Positions 9,285 through 17,853 of a stretch of DNA of 64,000 nucleotides are shown piece after piece (within the stretch, counting starts at the first letter, position 1; each line of letters starts with the position of its first letter). Origin of the DNA: Rhizobium sp. FKL33 (GTDB lineage Bacteria > Pseudomonadota > Alphaproteobacteria > Rhizobiales > Rhizobiaceae); the NCBI RefSeq assembly GCF_005222915.1, contig NZ_STFX01000008.1, positions 62,001 through 126,000 on the forward strand, written 5' to 3'. The notes under the pieces are model-generated. The model did no database searches. It saw only the letters and a list, made by a program, of their open reading frames with translations, and was not told the origin of the DNA. Both the position numbers and the translations under genes were made by a program.

Positions 9285-10430
9285 TCAGATGCACTGCGCA
9301 AACAGCGTCTTGGCCGCATCCAGCGTCAGTTCCACCGGATTGCCGCCGGCGGTCGGGTCGACGATCGCCATCTCGGCCATTTCGTCGATGCGATCGGTTC
9401 CGACGCCGAGCGCCGACAGCTTGTCGGGCACGCCGAGTTCTTCGCGCAGCTTCAGCACATAATCATAGAAACCATTGAAGCCGCCGGAAATGCCGAGATA
9501 GGCGGCGGCGGCGGCGATCTTGTCCTCGATCGCCGGACGGTTGAAGGCCAGCACCGGCGGCATCACCACAGCGTTGGTCATGCCGTGATGGGTGTTGTAG
9601 ATCGCGCCCACGGGATGGCTGAGCGAATGAATTGCGCCGAGGCCCTTCTGGAAGGCGACGGCGCCCATGGCGGCGGCGCTCATCATATGGGTGCGGGCTT
9701 CGATATCGGTCCCGTCCTTGTAAGCGCGGGGCAGATATTCCTTGACCAGCCGCAGGCCTTCGAGCGCGATGCCCTGGCTCATCGGATGATAGAAGGGCGA
9801 GGAATAGGCTTCGAGGCAATGCGCAAACGCGTCCATGCCGGTGCCTGCGGTGATGACCTTCGGCATGCCCACCGTCAGTTCCGGATCGCAGATGGTGATC
9901 GCCGGCAGGAACTTCGGATGGAAGATGACCTTCTTGGTGTGCGTCGCCGAATTGGTGATGACCGAGGCGCGGCCGACTTCCGAGCCCGTTCCCGCCGTGG
10001 TCGGCACGGCGATGATCGGCGCGATGCCATCGACCGAGGCGCGCGTCCACCAATCGCCGATATCCTCGAAATCCCAGACCGGGCGGGTCTGGCCGGCCAT
10101 GAAGGCCACGCATTTGCCGAGATCGAGGCCCGAGCCGCCGCCGAAGGCGACGACGCCGTCATGGCCGCCATCCTTGAACGCCTTCACGCCGGCTTCGAGA
10201 TTGATGTCGTTCGGATTGGGATCGACATCGGCGAAGATCGCGCGGCCGAGGCCGGCGGCGTCGAGAATATCGAGCGCGTTCTGCGTGATCGCCATCGGCG
10301 CGAGGCCGCGATCGGTGATCAGGAGCGGCTTCTTGATGCCGACGGCCTTGCAGTGATCGGCGAGTTCCTTGATCCGGCCAGCGCCCATCTTGACGGCGGT
10401 CGGATAGCTCCAGTTTGCGGTGATCGACAT
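9285..10430 (-). CDS. Iron-containing alcohol dehydrogenase
   Basis: A 381-residue group III (Fe-ADH) enzyme. Visible family motifs: the nucleotide-binding GGGSGLDLGK after VVAFG, PTTAGTGSEVGRASVI, and the metal-binding region TAGTGMDAFAHCLEAYSS followed by SLSHPVGAIYNTHHGMTN. The ATG at 10430 gives MSITANWSYP; the frame is open upstream to 10508, but this would overlap the aldehyde dehydrogenase gene. The aldehyde dehydrogenase stop lies one base upstream, so the two are cotranscribed and probably act in sequence, alcohol to aldehyde to acid. Substrate is inferred only: an alcohol derived from an amine, given the ligase, permease and amidohydrolase in the same locus. Confidence 0.92.
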   Translation of the reverse strand: MSITANWSYPTAVKMGAGRIKELADHCKAVGIKKPLLITDRGLAPMAITQNALDILDAAGLGRAIFADVDPNPNDINLEAGVKAFKDGGHDGVVAFGGGSGLDLGKCVAFMAGQTRPVWDFEDIGDWWTRASVDGIAPIIAVPTTAGTGSEVGRASVITNSATHTKKVIFHPKFLPAITICDPELTVGMPKVITAGTGMDAFAHCLEAYSSPFYHPMSQGIALEGLRLVKEYLPRAYKDGTDIEARTHMMSAAAMGAVAFQKGLGAIHSLSHPVGAIYNTHHGMTNAVVMPPVLAFNRPAIEDKIAAAAAYLGISGGFNGFYDYVLKLREELGVPDKLSALGVGTDRIDEMAEMAIVDPTAGGNPVELTLDAAKTLFAQCI

Positions 10431-10431
10431 G

Positions 10432-11814
10432 TTAGAACGACTTTCTGAGGTGGTAGGATTTCGGACGGGTGAGGTTCTGGAAGCCGATGACGGAGAGCGA
10501 GCCGCCACGGCCCGTTTCCTTGACGCCGGTCCAGCACAGCGCGGGATCGAGATAGTCGGCGCGGTTCAGGAACACGGTGCCGGTTTCGATCTCGTCGCCG
10601 ATGCGGGTCGCGCGCTCCGCATCCTTGGTCCAGACCGAGGCGGTCAGGCCGTATTTGCTGTCGTTCATCAGCGCGATGGCTTCTTCGTCGGACTTCACCT
10701 TCATGATGCCGACGGCCGGGCCGAAGGTCTCTTCCGTCATGAAGGACATGGAGTGATCGACGTCGACGAGGATCTGCGGCGCGATATAGGCGCCGCCGTC
10801 ATCGGCCGGGAACAATTTGGGATCGACCAGCGCCTTGGCGCCCTTGGCGACAGCGTCCTCGATCTGGGCGCGCACGGTGGCGGCGAAGCGTTTATGCGCC
10901 ATCGGCCCGAGCGAGGTTTCGGGGTCGAGCGGATTGCCGAGCTTGTAGTTGGACACCCAGGCGACCGACTTCTCGACAAAGGCGTCGTAGAGGTTCTCGT
11001 TCACATAGATGCGCTCGATGCCGCAGCAGCACTGGCCGGAATTATAGGTCGCGCCATCCATCAGCGTGTCGACCGCGGCGTCGAGATCGGCGTCTTCCAT
11101 CACATAGCCGGGATCCTTGCCGCCGAGCTCCAGGCCGATGCCCGTGAAGGTGCCTGCGGCGGCGCGTTCGATCGAGCGGCCGCCTTCGACGGAGCCGGTG
11201 AAGTTGATGAAGTTGAACGAGCCGGCCGCGATCAGCTTGGACGTGGTGTCATGATCGAGGAAGACGTTCAGGAACACGTCTTCCGGCACGCCGGCTTCGG
11301 TGAAGGCGCGCACCAGGCGTTCGCCGACGAGCAGCGTCTGGCTGGCATGCTTAATTACCACCGTATTGCCGGCCATCAGCGCCGGGGCGACCGTGTTGAT
11401 CGCGGTCATATAGGGATAGTTCCACGGCGCGATGACGAAGACGACGCCATGGGCTTCGCGCTTGATGTAGCGCTCGAATTTGTCGCTCTTCTCGATGAGC
11501 AGCGGCGCGAGCGCATCATGGGCGATCGAGGCGACATAGTTGGAGCGCTCGTTGAAGCCCTTGAACTCGCCGCCGTAACGAACCGGACGACCCATCTGCC
11601 AGGCCAGTTCCTTGACCACGTCCTCGGCCATTTCGTTGAGGCGGGCGACGCCCTTCAGCACCAGCGAGACGCGCTCTTCGAGCGGGCGCTTGGCCCAGGA
11701 TTTCTGCGCCTTGCGGGCGCGCGCCACGACGGCGGCCGCGTCGTCATAGCTGAGCGCCGGACGCTCGGCGTAAACCGAGCCGTCGACCGGCGATATGCAT
11801 TGGATTATCGTCAT
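10432..11814 (-). CDS. NAD(P)-dependent aldehyde dehydrogenase
   Basis: A 460-residue ALDH superfamily enzyme. It has the cofactor region VIAPWNYPYMTAINTVAPAL, the catalytic Glu in GIGLELGGKDPGYV and the catalytic Cys within NSGQCCCGIERIYV, then EETFGPAVGIMK. Length is slightly under the usual 480-500. The stop codon is one base from the start of the alcohol dehydrogenase, indicating coupled expression. Upstream lie a toxin-antitoxin pair and then a glutamine-synthetase-like ligase on the same strand. By analogy with gamma-glutamylated amine pathways it could oxidise a gamma-glutamyl-aminoaldehyde; this is inference. Confidence 0.92.
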   Translation of the reverse strand: MTIIQCISPVDGSVYAERPALSYDDAAAVVARARKAQKSWAKRPLEERVSLVLKGVARLNEMAEDVVKELAWQMGRPVRYGGEFKGFNERSNYVASIAHDALAPLLIEKSDKFERYIKREAHGVVFVIAPWNYPYMTAINTVAPALMAGNTVVIKHASQTLLVGERLVRAFTEAGVPEDVFLNVFLDHDTTSKLIAAGSFNFINFTGSVEGGRSIERAAAGTFTGIGLELGGKDPGYVMEDADLDAAVDTLMDGATYNSGQCCCGIERIYVNENLYDAFVEKSVAWVSNYKLGNPLDPETSLGPMAHKRFAATVRAQIEDAVAKGAKALVDPKLFPADDGGAYIAPQILVDVDHSMSFMTEETFGPAVGIMKVKSDEEAIALMNDSKYGLTASVWTKDAERATRIGDEIETGTVFLNRADYLDPALCWTGVKETGRGGSLSVIGFQNLTRPKSYHLRKSF

Positions 11815-11830
11815 CTTTCTTCACTCCAGT

Positions 11831-12247
11831 TCAACAGGCCAGCACTCTCACATGGCCCGCCGCGCCATAGGCCAATATGGCCTGGTCGCGGGTAATGATG
11901 GTCAAATCGTGTTCGCGCGCGGTGGCGATGAGGATGCGGTCGATAGGGTCCTTGTGGGACAGATGGGGAAGCTCGCAAGAGGCCATGAAGATATCGGCCG
12001 TGACAGGCGCCTCCTCGAACTTGGCCGCATCCAAAAAAACCCAATACCACTCCTTCGCCGCCCTCGTTTCAGCAATCCGCCGGCGCGATAAAAGCATGCC
12101 CATTTCCCATGCCGTCACAGGAGAGACAAGAACCTTCCTTCCGTCCTGCTCCGCATAGTTGATCGCGTCCATTGCCTTCTTGGTCATAGTCTCGTGTCTC
12201 GACATCCAGATGACTGCGCAGGTGTCGAGCAACAGTCCGCTACCCAT
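11831..12247 (-). CDS. PIN-domain ribonuclease toxin (VapC-like)
   Basis: A 138-residue PIN-domain protein. The acidic residues of the family are visible: LLLDTCAVIWMS near the N-terminus, the Glu in SPVTAWEMGMLLSRRR, and HKDPIDRILIATA near residue 100. Known PIN toxins cleave tRNA or rRNA. The start ATG at 12247 overlaps the upstream gene's stop by 8 bp (a GTG at 12253 is an alternative), so translation is coupled to the XRE gene, as expected of an antitoxin-toxin pair. It is unusual that the partner is a XRE protein, not a PHD/AbrB/RHH antitoxin. The pair sits between the ALDH and ligase genes. Confidence 0.85.
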   Translation of the reverse strand: MGSGLLLDTCAVIWMSRHETMTKKAMDAINYAEQDGRKVLVSPVTAWEMGMLLSRRRIAETRAAKEWYWVFLDAAKFEEAPVTADIFMASCELPHLSHKDPIDRILIATAREHDLTIITRDQAILAYGAAGHVRVLAC

Positions 12248-12725
12248 TGCCACGCTCGCCAGTGTAAAGTTCGTCGCTCCATTCGAATTCCATCGGCTCG
12301 GTCAGATCGACCCCCGGCATGATCGTGACGCTGCCCCTCATGCAGCCGAACACAGAATGCAGTTCGACGAGGTCCCCGTTGCGTCCCTCCATCCAGCGTT
12401 TGCCGTCCCTGTAGATGACATCCGTCCCCGAATACCACTGCTTGGACGGTGTTGTCTGCTCAGTCGCATCCCCCTCGACGCTGTAGGGGCTCTGCTTGCT
12501 CTCGCTGAAGCCGACTGCCTGTCCCCGACGGTGCACAGCGACCTCTTCGAGACTGACGCCGAGAAACTCCGCTATCCGGTCCTGCTCGTCGGCGCTCATC
12601 TTGCGCTCGCCCGTCAACATGCGGGACACGGCGCTGGCGTCGAGCCCGAGATGCCGCGCCAGTCCCCGAACCGAGCTTCCACGCGCCTCCAACTGTCGAT
12701 GAAACCATGCCGTATCGATAGCCAT
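12240..12725 (-). CDS. XRE-family helix-turn-helix protein, probable antitoxin of the PIN gene
   Basis: A 161-residue protein. Residues about 8-60 are a Cro/C1-type helix-turn-helix (GSSVRGLARHLGLDASAVSR, then MLTGERKMSADEQDRIAEFL). The C-terminal half (YRDGKRWMEGRNGDLVELHS and MPGVDLTEPMEFEWSDE) is not recognised and could be a metal- or toxin-binding part. The ATG at 12725 is preferred because a GGAGG ribosome-binding site lies 5 nt before it; an ATG at 12737 places this site inside the gene. It overlaps the PIN toxin gene by 8 bp. The expected role is autorepressor and antidote. Confidence 0.8.
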   Translation of the reverse strand: MAIDTAWFHRQLEARGSSVRGLARHLGLDASAVSRMLTGERKMSADEQDRIAEFLGVSLEEVAVHRRGQAVGFSESKQSPYSVEGDATEQTTPSKQWYSGTDVIYRDGKRWMEGRNGDLVELHSVFGCMRGSVTIMPGVDLTEPMEFEWSDELYTGERGNG

Positions 12726-12802
12726 AGCAGCCTCCATGGGTAAGAGACCATTCTACCCGATCGTTGTGATTTCGTCAAAACCAGCGGAGGAAGCGTTGCG
12801 AT

Positions 12803-14170
12803 TTACGCACGCTCGAAGCCGCGCGCCACCTCCCAGTCCGTCACGCGACGGTCATACTCTTCCTGCTCCCAGCGCGCCGCGCGGGTATAGTGATCCACCA
12901 CGTCGTCGCCGAAGGCGTCGCGCAGCAGCTTGGAATTGGTGAACATGTCGGTGGCGTCGCGCAGCGTCTTGGGCACTTCGCGCACGCCGGCTGCGCCATA
13001 GGCGTCGCCGCTGAACGGATCTTCGAGCTCCATCTTCTTCTCGATCCCGTCGATTCCGGCGGCCAAAAGCGCCGCAAAGGCGATGTAGGGATTGAGATCC
13101 GAGCCGCCGACGCGGCATTCGATGCGAATGCCCTTGGTGCCGTCGCCGCACAGGCGATAGCCGGCAGTGCGGTTGTCCTTGGACCAGACGGCCTTGGTCG
13201 GTGCAAAGGTGCCGGCCACGAAACGCTTGTAGGAATTGATATAGGGCGCGAGCGCCAGCGTGATTTCGCCGGCATGCGCCAGAAGTCCGGCGACATAATG
13301 CTCCATCAGCTTGGACATGCCATATCGGCCATTGGGATCGAAGAACAGCGGCTTGCCGTCGAGCGACCACAGCGACTGGTGGACGTGAGACGAGGAGCCG
13401 GCCGCCGAGTAATTCCACTTGGCGAGGAAGGTGATGGCTTTGCCGCGGCTCCAGGCGATTTCCTTGCAGCCATTCTTGATGATGGCGTGCCGGTCGGCCA
13501 TGGTCAGCGCTTCGGCATAGCGCACATTGATCTCCTCCTGGCCGGCGGAGGCCTCGCCCTTGGAATTCTCAACCGGGATGCCCGCGCCCTGAAGGCCGTT
13601 GCGGATCGCCCGCATCACATCTTCTTCCTTGGTGGTCTGGAAGATGTGGTAGTCTTCGTTGTAAGCCGAGACGAGATTGAGATCGCGATAGCCGCTCTGG
13701 CGGGCGTCGTCATAGGTCTGGTCGAACAGGAAGAATTCGAGTTCGGTCGCCATGAAGGCCTTCATGCCCATGGCTTCCAGACGCTTGACCTGCTTCTTGA
13801 GGATGGCGCGCGGCGAATGCGGCACTTCCTCATGGGTGTGATGGTCGAGCATATCGCACAGCACCATGGCCGTGCCTTCGAGCCAGGGAATCCGACGCAG
13901 CGTGGAAAGATCCGGCTTCATCGTATAGTCGCCATAGCCCTTTTCCCAGGAGGTGGACTTGTAGCCGGAGACGGTCTCCATCTCCATGTCGGTCGCGAGC
14001 AGATAGTTGCAGCTATGGGTTTCCTCATAAGCGCTCTCGACGAAATACTGCGCCTGGAACCGTTTGCCCATCAGGCGGCCCTGCATGTCGACCTGGACGG
14101 CGAGAACCGTGTCGATGCGGCCCTCCGCCACGTCCTTCTTGAGGTCGTCGAATGAATAGGCAGTGCTCAT
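12803..14170 (-). CDS. Glutamine synthetase family gamma-glutamyl-amine ligase (PuuA/GlnA4-like)
   Basis: A 455-residue glutamine-synthetase-fold protein. Motifs: FMATELEFFLFDQTYDD (metal-binding Glu), EINVRYAEALTMADRH, then AAGSSSHVHQSLWS in place of the usual G-S-G-M-H-V-H, and ECRVGGSDLNPYIAFAA near residue 370. The departures from GlnA and the neighbouring permease, dehydrogenases and amidohydrolase suggest ligation of glutamate to an amine (as PuuA does with putrescine or GlnA4 with ethanolamine), using ATP. The starts at 14182 and 14170 are both possible; MSTAYSFDDL is chosen. A strong hairpin separates it from the permease gene upstream. Confidence 0.85.
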   Translation of the reverse strand: MSTAYSFDDLKKDVAEGRIDTVLAVQVDMQGRLMGKRFQAQYFVESAYEETHSCNYLLATDMEMETVSGYKSTSWEKGYGDYTMKPDLSTLRRIPWLEGTAMVLCDMLDHHTHEEVPHSPRAILKKQVKRLEAMGMKAFMATELEFFLFDQTYDDARQSGYRDLNLVSAYNEDYHIFQTTKEEDVMRAIRNGLQGAGIPVENSKGEASAGQEEINVRYAEALTMADRHAIIKNGCKEIAWSRGKAITFLAKWNYSAAGSSSHVHQSLWSLDGKPLFFDPNGRYGMSKLMEHYVAGLLAHAGEITLALAPYINSYKRFVAGTFAPTKAVWSKDNRTAGYRLCGDGTKGIRIECRVGGSDLNPYIAFAALLAAGIDGIEKKMELEDPFSGDAYGAAGVREVPKTLRDATDMFTNSKLLRDAFGDDVVDHYTRAARWEQEEYDRRVTDWEVARGFERA

Positions 14171-14233
14171 GAGGAAATCCATTCTTGTTTTGTCCGGGCT
14201 CTTCGCGCCGGTTGTTCCCATTATTTAACGAGA

Positions 14234-14271
14234 AAGCCGCCTCCGGCCTTCCGGGACCGGAGGCGGCTTTC
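14234..14271 (-). terminator. Strong hairpin between permease and ligase genes
   Basis: Perfect 14-bp stem (14234-14247 with 14258-14271) with a 10-nt loop; on the minus strand the stem ends in TTT. It lies after the permease stop (14281) and before the ligase start, so it either terminates or attenuates read-through. Confidence 0.7.
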
Positions 14272-14280
14272 GAGATCGGA

Positions 14281-15831
14281 TCAGGCTTCGCCCACCGCCC
14301 GTTCGGCAGCTGCGATTTCCGCCTGCCGCTTGGCGACTTCGTCACCGATCGGCGGGCCCTTGAAGCGGCGCTGCTCGAAGGCGAACCAGATCACCACGGC
14401 GAGCACGATGAAGCCGAGGGTGATTTCGCCCACCGCGTCATTCGGCGGCTGGATCGCGACGAAGATGATAATCGCCATGCCGATGACGGTCAGAACCGCG
14501 ATCAGCTTGAACAGACCCGCGCCGAGATTCCACGGGCCGGGAGCCGGCCATTTCGACGTGCCGTAAGCGAAGAAGCCGAGCACGATCGGGATCGCGAAGG
14601 ACAGGAACAGGAAGATCAGCGTCGCGTTGACGACGGTGACATACAACGAGGCTTCGCCGATCTTGATCTTGAGCGCCAGGAACACGAAGGCGACTGCGAG
14701 CGCGGCGGCGGTCCAGATGGCGGTGACCGGCGAACGCAGCTTGGGATGCACGGTTGCAAGCGACTTCGAACCGACCGGCATGCCGCCGTCGCGCGAGAAG
14801 GCGAAGATCATGCGCGACGCCGACGTCACCGTGGCCAGACCGCAGAGGAACTGGGCGATGAAGATGGCGATGTAGATGATCTTGGTGAGCCAGACCGGCA
14901 TAATGGCGGACATGGTTCCGAAGAACACGCCCCAACCGGAAGCGGCGCCGGCATTCATGTCCGGAATGGCTATGACGAAGGCGGAAAGCATGATCCAGCC
15001 GGCGAGCGACGACCAGAAGACCGACATCACGATGGACTTCGGCACCGAATGCGCGGCCTTGTGCGTTTCTTCCGACGTATGGGCGGACGCATCATAACCC
15101 GTGATCGTGTAGACCGGCAGCAACAGGCCGAGCATGAACACATAGAGCATGCTGTCGGATTGCGGCCAGACGGAGCCGCCCGTTTCGCCCGAATAGTTGG
15201 TGAAGGTCCACAGCCGCGAGAAATCATGCGTCGGCGCCAGAACCAGGCACAGCACCGTGATGACCGCAGCCGTGATCATGATCAGCGTGCCCGAGAAATC
15301 GGTAAGCTTGGCGGTCAGGCCGATGCCGAAATGGTTAATCAGCGCCTGAATGGCGGTAATCACCAGGACGATGACCATCTGTTCGTTTTCAGAACCGGTG
15401 AGCCCCAGTTCCGGAAACGCGCCGGCTGCGAAAAGCGCCGTGCCGATATTGATGGCGCCGAGCACGGTGATCAGGCCGAGAAGATTGAGCCAGGCGGTGA
15501 ACCAGCCGGTGAAACGGTTGCCGAGGATCGACGCCCAGTGATAGAGGCCGCCCGCGGTCGGATAGGCCGAGGCGATCTGCGCCATGCCGAGCGCGAACAC
15601 CGCCGACACCAGGCAGCCAACCGGCCAGCCGATGCCGATGCCGGCGCCGCCGACGCCCGACGTCGCCTGTGCGAGAGAGTTGATGCCGCCCGAAAGAATG
15701 CAGATGATGGAAAAGGAGATGGCGAAGTTGGAAAATCCGCTCATCCGTCGCTCGAGTTCCTGGGCATAGCCCATGGAATGCAGGATCTTAAGATCCTGCT
15801 GCTTATCTGTATCAGTATAACCGTCAGACAT
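14281..15831 (-). CDS. APC-superfamily amino acid/amine permease
   Basis: A 516-residue inner-membrane transporter with about 12 hydrophobic helices. The N-terminal region has the APC signature: MSGFSNFAISFSIICILSGG (first helix and unwound loop), then YPTAGGLYHWAS. This arrangement is typical of the amino acid/choline or GABA permease subgroup. It belongs to the minus-strand amine locus and probably imports the substrate of the ligase next to it. The exact substrate cannot be read from the sequence. Confidence 0.92.
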   Translation of the reverse strand: MSDGYTDTDKQQDLKILHSMGYAQELERRMSGFSNFAISFSIICILSGGINSLAQATSGVGGAGIGIGWPVGCLVSAVFALGMAQIASAYPTAGGLYHWASILGNRFTGWFTAWLNLLGLITVLGAINIGTALFAAGAFPELGLTGSENEQMVIVLVITAIQALINHFGIGLTAKLTDFSGTLIMITAAVITVLCLVLAPTHDFSRLWTFTNYSGETGGSVWPQSDSMLYVFMLGLLLPVYTITGYDASAHTSEETHKAAHSVPKSIVMSVFWSSLAGWIMLSAFVIAIPDMNAGAASGWGVFFGTMSAIMPVWLTKIIYIAIFIAQFLCGLATVTSASRMIFAFSRDGGMPVGSKSLATVHPKLRSPVTAIWTAAALAVAFVFLALKIKIGEASLYVTVVNATLIFLFLSFAIPIVLGFFAYGTSKWPAPGPWNLGAGLFKLIAVLTVIGMAIIIFVAIQPPNDAVGEITLGFIVLAVVIWFAFEQRRFKGPPIGDEVAKRQAEIAAAERAVGEA

Positions 15832-15920
15832 TGTTGAGTTCCCCAGTGGCCCCTCTGGACCGGTTGTTCATGCATCATGCTTGAACCCGGGTCTTTGCGC
15901 CCGGTTGTTCAGGTCATTCA

Positions 15921-16676
15921 CTAGCCGAGCGCGGCAAGGCTTTCGCCGAGCAGGCCCGACAGGAAACCGGCGGCGCGCGCCTGGCCGGCCTCATCCCGCA
16001 CGAGATCGTTGCGGATCTCGATCATGACATTCACCAGCCCGTTTTCAAGTCCGTGCCGCTTCAGCGTGTGGGTCACGCCGTCGGCGGGGCCATAGGGCTC
16101 GTTGCGCCTGACGACGTAGCGGCTGTCGGCCCGGGCCAGCATCTCGTCGGCGAGGCGGGAATCCGCGTCGTGAAGAATGCCGATCTCCACGTCGCGGGCG
16201 ACGCCTTTATAGATGGGCGTAAAGGTGTGCATGGTGACGATAACGGTGCGACGCCCGGCTTTCGAGCGGCTTTCGATCTCGCGAGACAGCGCGCCTTCGA
16301 ACGGTCGGTAGATCTCGTCGATCCGCGCCTGGCGCGCCTCGTCGTCAAGACCGCGATTGCCCGGGATCTCATAGACTTCGCTAACTTCAGGCATCGCGTC
16401 CGGGGCTTCCGGCGGACGATTGCAGTCATAAGCGAGACGGGAGAAATTCTGCTGGATCAGCGCGGCGTCCATGCTTTCGGAAATCAGCCTGGAGACGGCG
16501 AGCGCGCCGGGATCCCAGGCGATATGCGCCGAAAGCGCCGCCTCGTCGAGCCCGAGCGCGCCGAGTTTTTCCGGCAGGCGGCGGGACGCATGCTCGCAAA
16601 CGAGCAGGATGGCGCTGGATCCGCCCTGATTGATCACAGTGACGGGCTGCCCGTCCTGGTCGGTCAAAAGATGCAC
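15921..16676 (-). CDS. N-formylglutamate amidohydrolase family protein
   Basis: A 251-residue protein of the PF05013 family. Characteristic motifs: LLVCEHASRRLPEKLGALGL (metal-binding Glu/His), HIAWDPGALAVSRLISE, FSRLAYDCNRPP, TVIVTMHTFTPIYKG, and NVMIEIRNDLVRDEAGQARA. HutG of histidine degradation hydrolyses N-formyl-L-glutamate to glutamate and formate, but no hut genes are present. Beside a gamma-glutamyl-amine ligase the enzyme may instead release glutamate from an N-acyl or gamma-glutamyl derivative; that is inference. It is the first gene of the minus-strand locus, facing the RpiR regulator. Confidence 0.88.
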   Translation of the reverse strand: MHLLTDQDGQPVTVINQGGSSAILLVCEHASRRLPEKLGALGLDEAALSAHIAWDPGALAVSRLISESMDAALIQQNFSRLAYDCNRPPEAPDAMPEVSEVYEIPGNRGLDDEARQARIDEIYRPFEGALSREIESRSKAGRRTVIVTMHTFTPIYKGVARDVEIGILHDADSRLADEMLARADSRYVVRRNEPYGPADGVTHTLKRHGLENGLVNVMIEIRNDLVRDEAGQARAAGFLSGLLGESLAALG

Positions 16677-16771
16677 GGCTTTTTCGCCTCTGGTTCCCCG
16701 TTCTGAAAAGAATTCTTCAAAATTAATTTTCTGTCAATCCACATCATGAACAGGCCGATACGAAAAATCTG

Positions 16772-16800
16772 TTGACTCCGTTCCAGCTTTGCCCTTCATA
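16772..16800 (+). promoter_or_regulatory. Possible promoter of the RpiR gene
   Basis: TTGACT, 17-nt spacer, TTCATA in the 166-bp divergent gap between the amidohydrolase and regulator genes. The -10 is a weak match. Confidence 0.3.
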
Positions 16801-16842
16801 TTTTGCAAAACTCCAGCAAAGACTGGAAGGGGAACATCACTG

Positions 16843-17721
16843 GTGACCACCGCCACCACGGTCTCGGATCTCATCACCGCGGGTTATGACGCCATGACCC
16901 GCGCCGAAAAACAACTAGCGAACAGCCTGCTGGACAATTATCCCGTGTCGGGCCTGGGCTCCATCACCACGGTCGCGGAAGCGGCGCGGGTGTCGACCCC
17001 CACGGTCGTGCGCATGGTGCAGAAGCTCGGCTTCAAGGGCTTCACCGAATTCCAGTCTCGCCTGCATCAGGAGTTGGAAGAAACCATTTCCAACCCGATC
17101 ACCAAGCATGAGCGGATGGCGCCCAATGCGCCGGGCGCCCATATTCTCAATCGTTTCGCCGAGGCGGTGATGGCCAATATGCGCCAGTCGCTCGGCGCGC
17201 TCGACCCGCAGGATTTCGACGCCGCCGCCCGGCTCATCGGCGACCGCAAGCGATCGGTCTATCTGGCCGGCGGCCGCATCACCGGCGCGATCGCCGAATA
17301 TTTCTTCACCCATCTCCAGGTCATCCGTCCAGGCGTGGCGCGCATCTCGTCGAATGCGTCGAGCTGGCCGCATTACGTGCTCAATATGAGCCGCGGCGAC
17401 GTGCTGATCCTGTTCGACATCAGGCGCTATGAAAGCCAGCTGGAAGCGCTCGCGCGCACCGCAGCCGAACACGGCGCCGAGATCGTGCTGTTCACCGATC
17501 AATGGGGCTCGCCGATCGTGAAGCACGCCCGCCACAGTTTCCGGCTCAACATCGAGGCCCCCTCCGCCTGGGACTCCTCGGTTGTGACGCTGATCGTGGT
17601 CGAGGCGCTGATCGAGGCGATCCAGGGCTCTCATTGGGAGAAGACCAGGGAGCGGATGGCGATGCTGGAAGGGCTCTTCGAGTCCACCCCACTGTTTCGC
17701 AAGCCGATTTCAGGCAGATAG
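16843..17721 (+). CDS. MurR/RpiR-family transcriptional regulator
   Basis: About 292 residues from a GTG start at 16843 preceded by an AAGGGGAA stretch; upstream extension would need a TTG at 16789. The N-terminal 75 residues form the RpiR helix-turn-helix (MTRAEKQLANSLLDNYPVSG and STPTVVRMVQKLGFKGFTEF). A SIS sugar-isomerase-like domain follows (SVYLAGGRITGAIAEYFFTH, then GDVLILFDIRRYESQLEALA). Such proteins sense a phosphorylated sugar or a similar small ligand. Its position between the divergent catabolic cluster and the ABC importer suggests it controls both. Confidence 0.9.
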   Translation: MTTATTVSDLITAGYDAMTRAEKQLANSLLDNYPVSGLGSITTVAEAARVSTPTVVRMVQKLGFKGFTEFQSRLHQELEETISNPITKHERMAPNAPGAHILNRFAEAVMANMRQSLGALDPQDFDAAARLIGDRKRSVYLAGGRITGAIAEYFFTHLQVIRPGVARISSNASSWPHYVLNMSRGDVLILFDIRRYESQLEALARTAAEHGAEIVLFTDQWGSPIVKHARHSFRLNIEAPSAWDSSVVTLIVVEALIEAIQGSHWEKTRERMAMLEGLFESTPLFRKPISGR

Positions 17722-17735
17722 GAGGAGGAGCTGAA

Positions 17736-17777
17736 ATGATCATTACAGAGCCGCCACTGAGCTGCTCGGAAGCGTAA
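17736..17777 (+). CDS. Possible 13-residue leader peptide before the ABC transporter
   Basis: A minimal open frame (MIITEPPLSCSEA, then TAA) starts 7 nt after a very strong AGGAGGAG ribosome-binding site, 15 bp after the regulator stop and 76 bp before the binding-protein gene. It could be a leader peptide acting on the ABC operon. No evidence beyond the ribosome-binding site supports translation. Confidence 0.3.
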   Translation: MIITEPPLSCSEA

Positions 17778-17853
17778 CGAAACTGTCACACAGCCGTCAT
17801 CAAACAAAACTAACAGGGCTGCGATCGCTGCCCCACCAAAGAGGAGAAAGCCA

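Noticed and set aside
15921-16676. Calling the N-formylglutamate amidohydrolase HutG of histidine degradation
   Set aside because: No hutH, hutU, hutI or hutC lies near; the neighbours point to amine metabolism, so the symbol was withheld.
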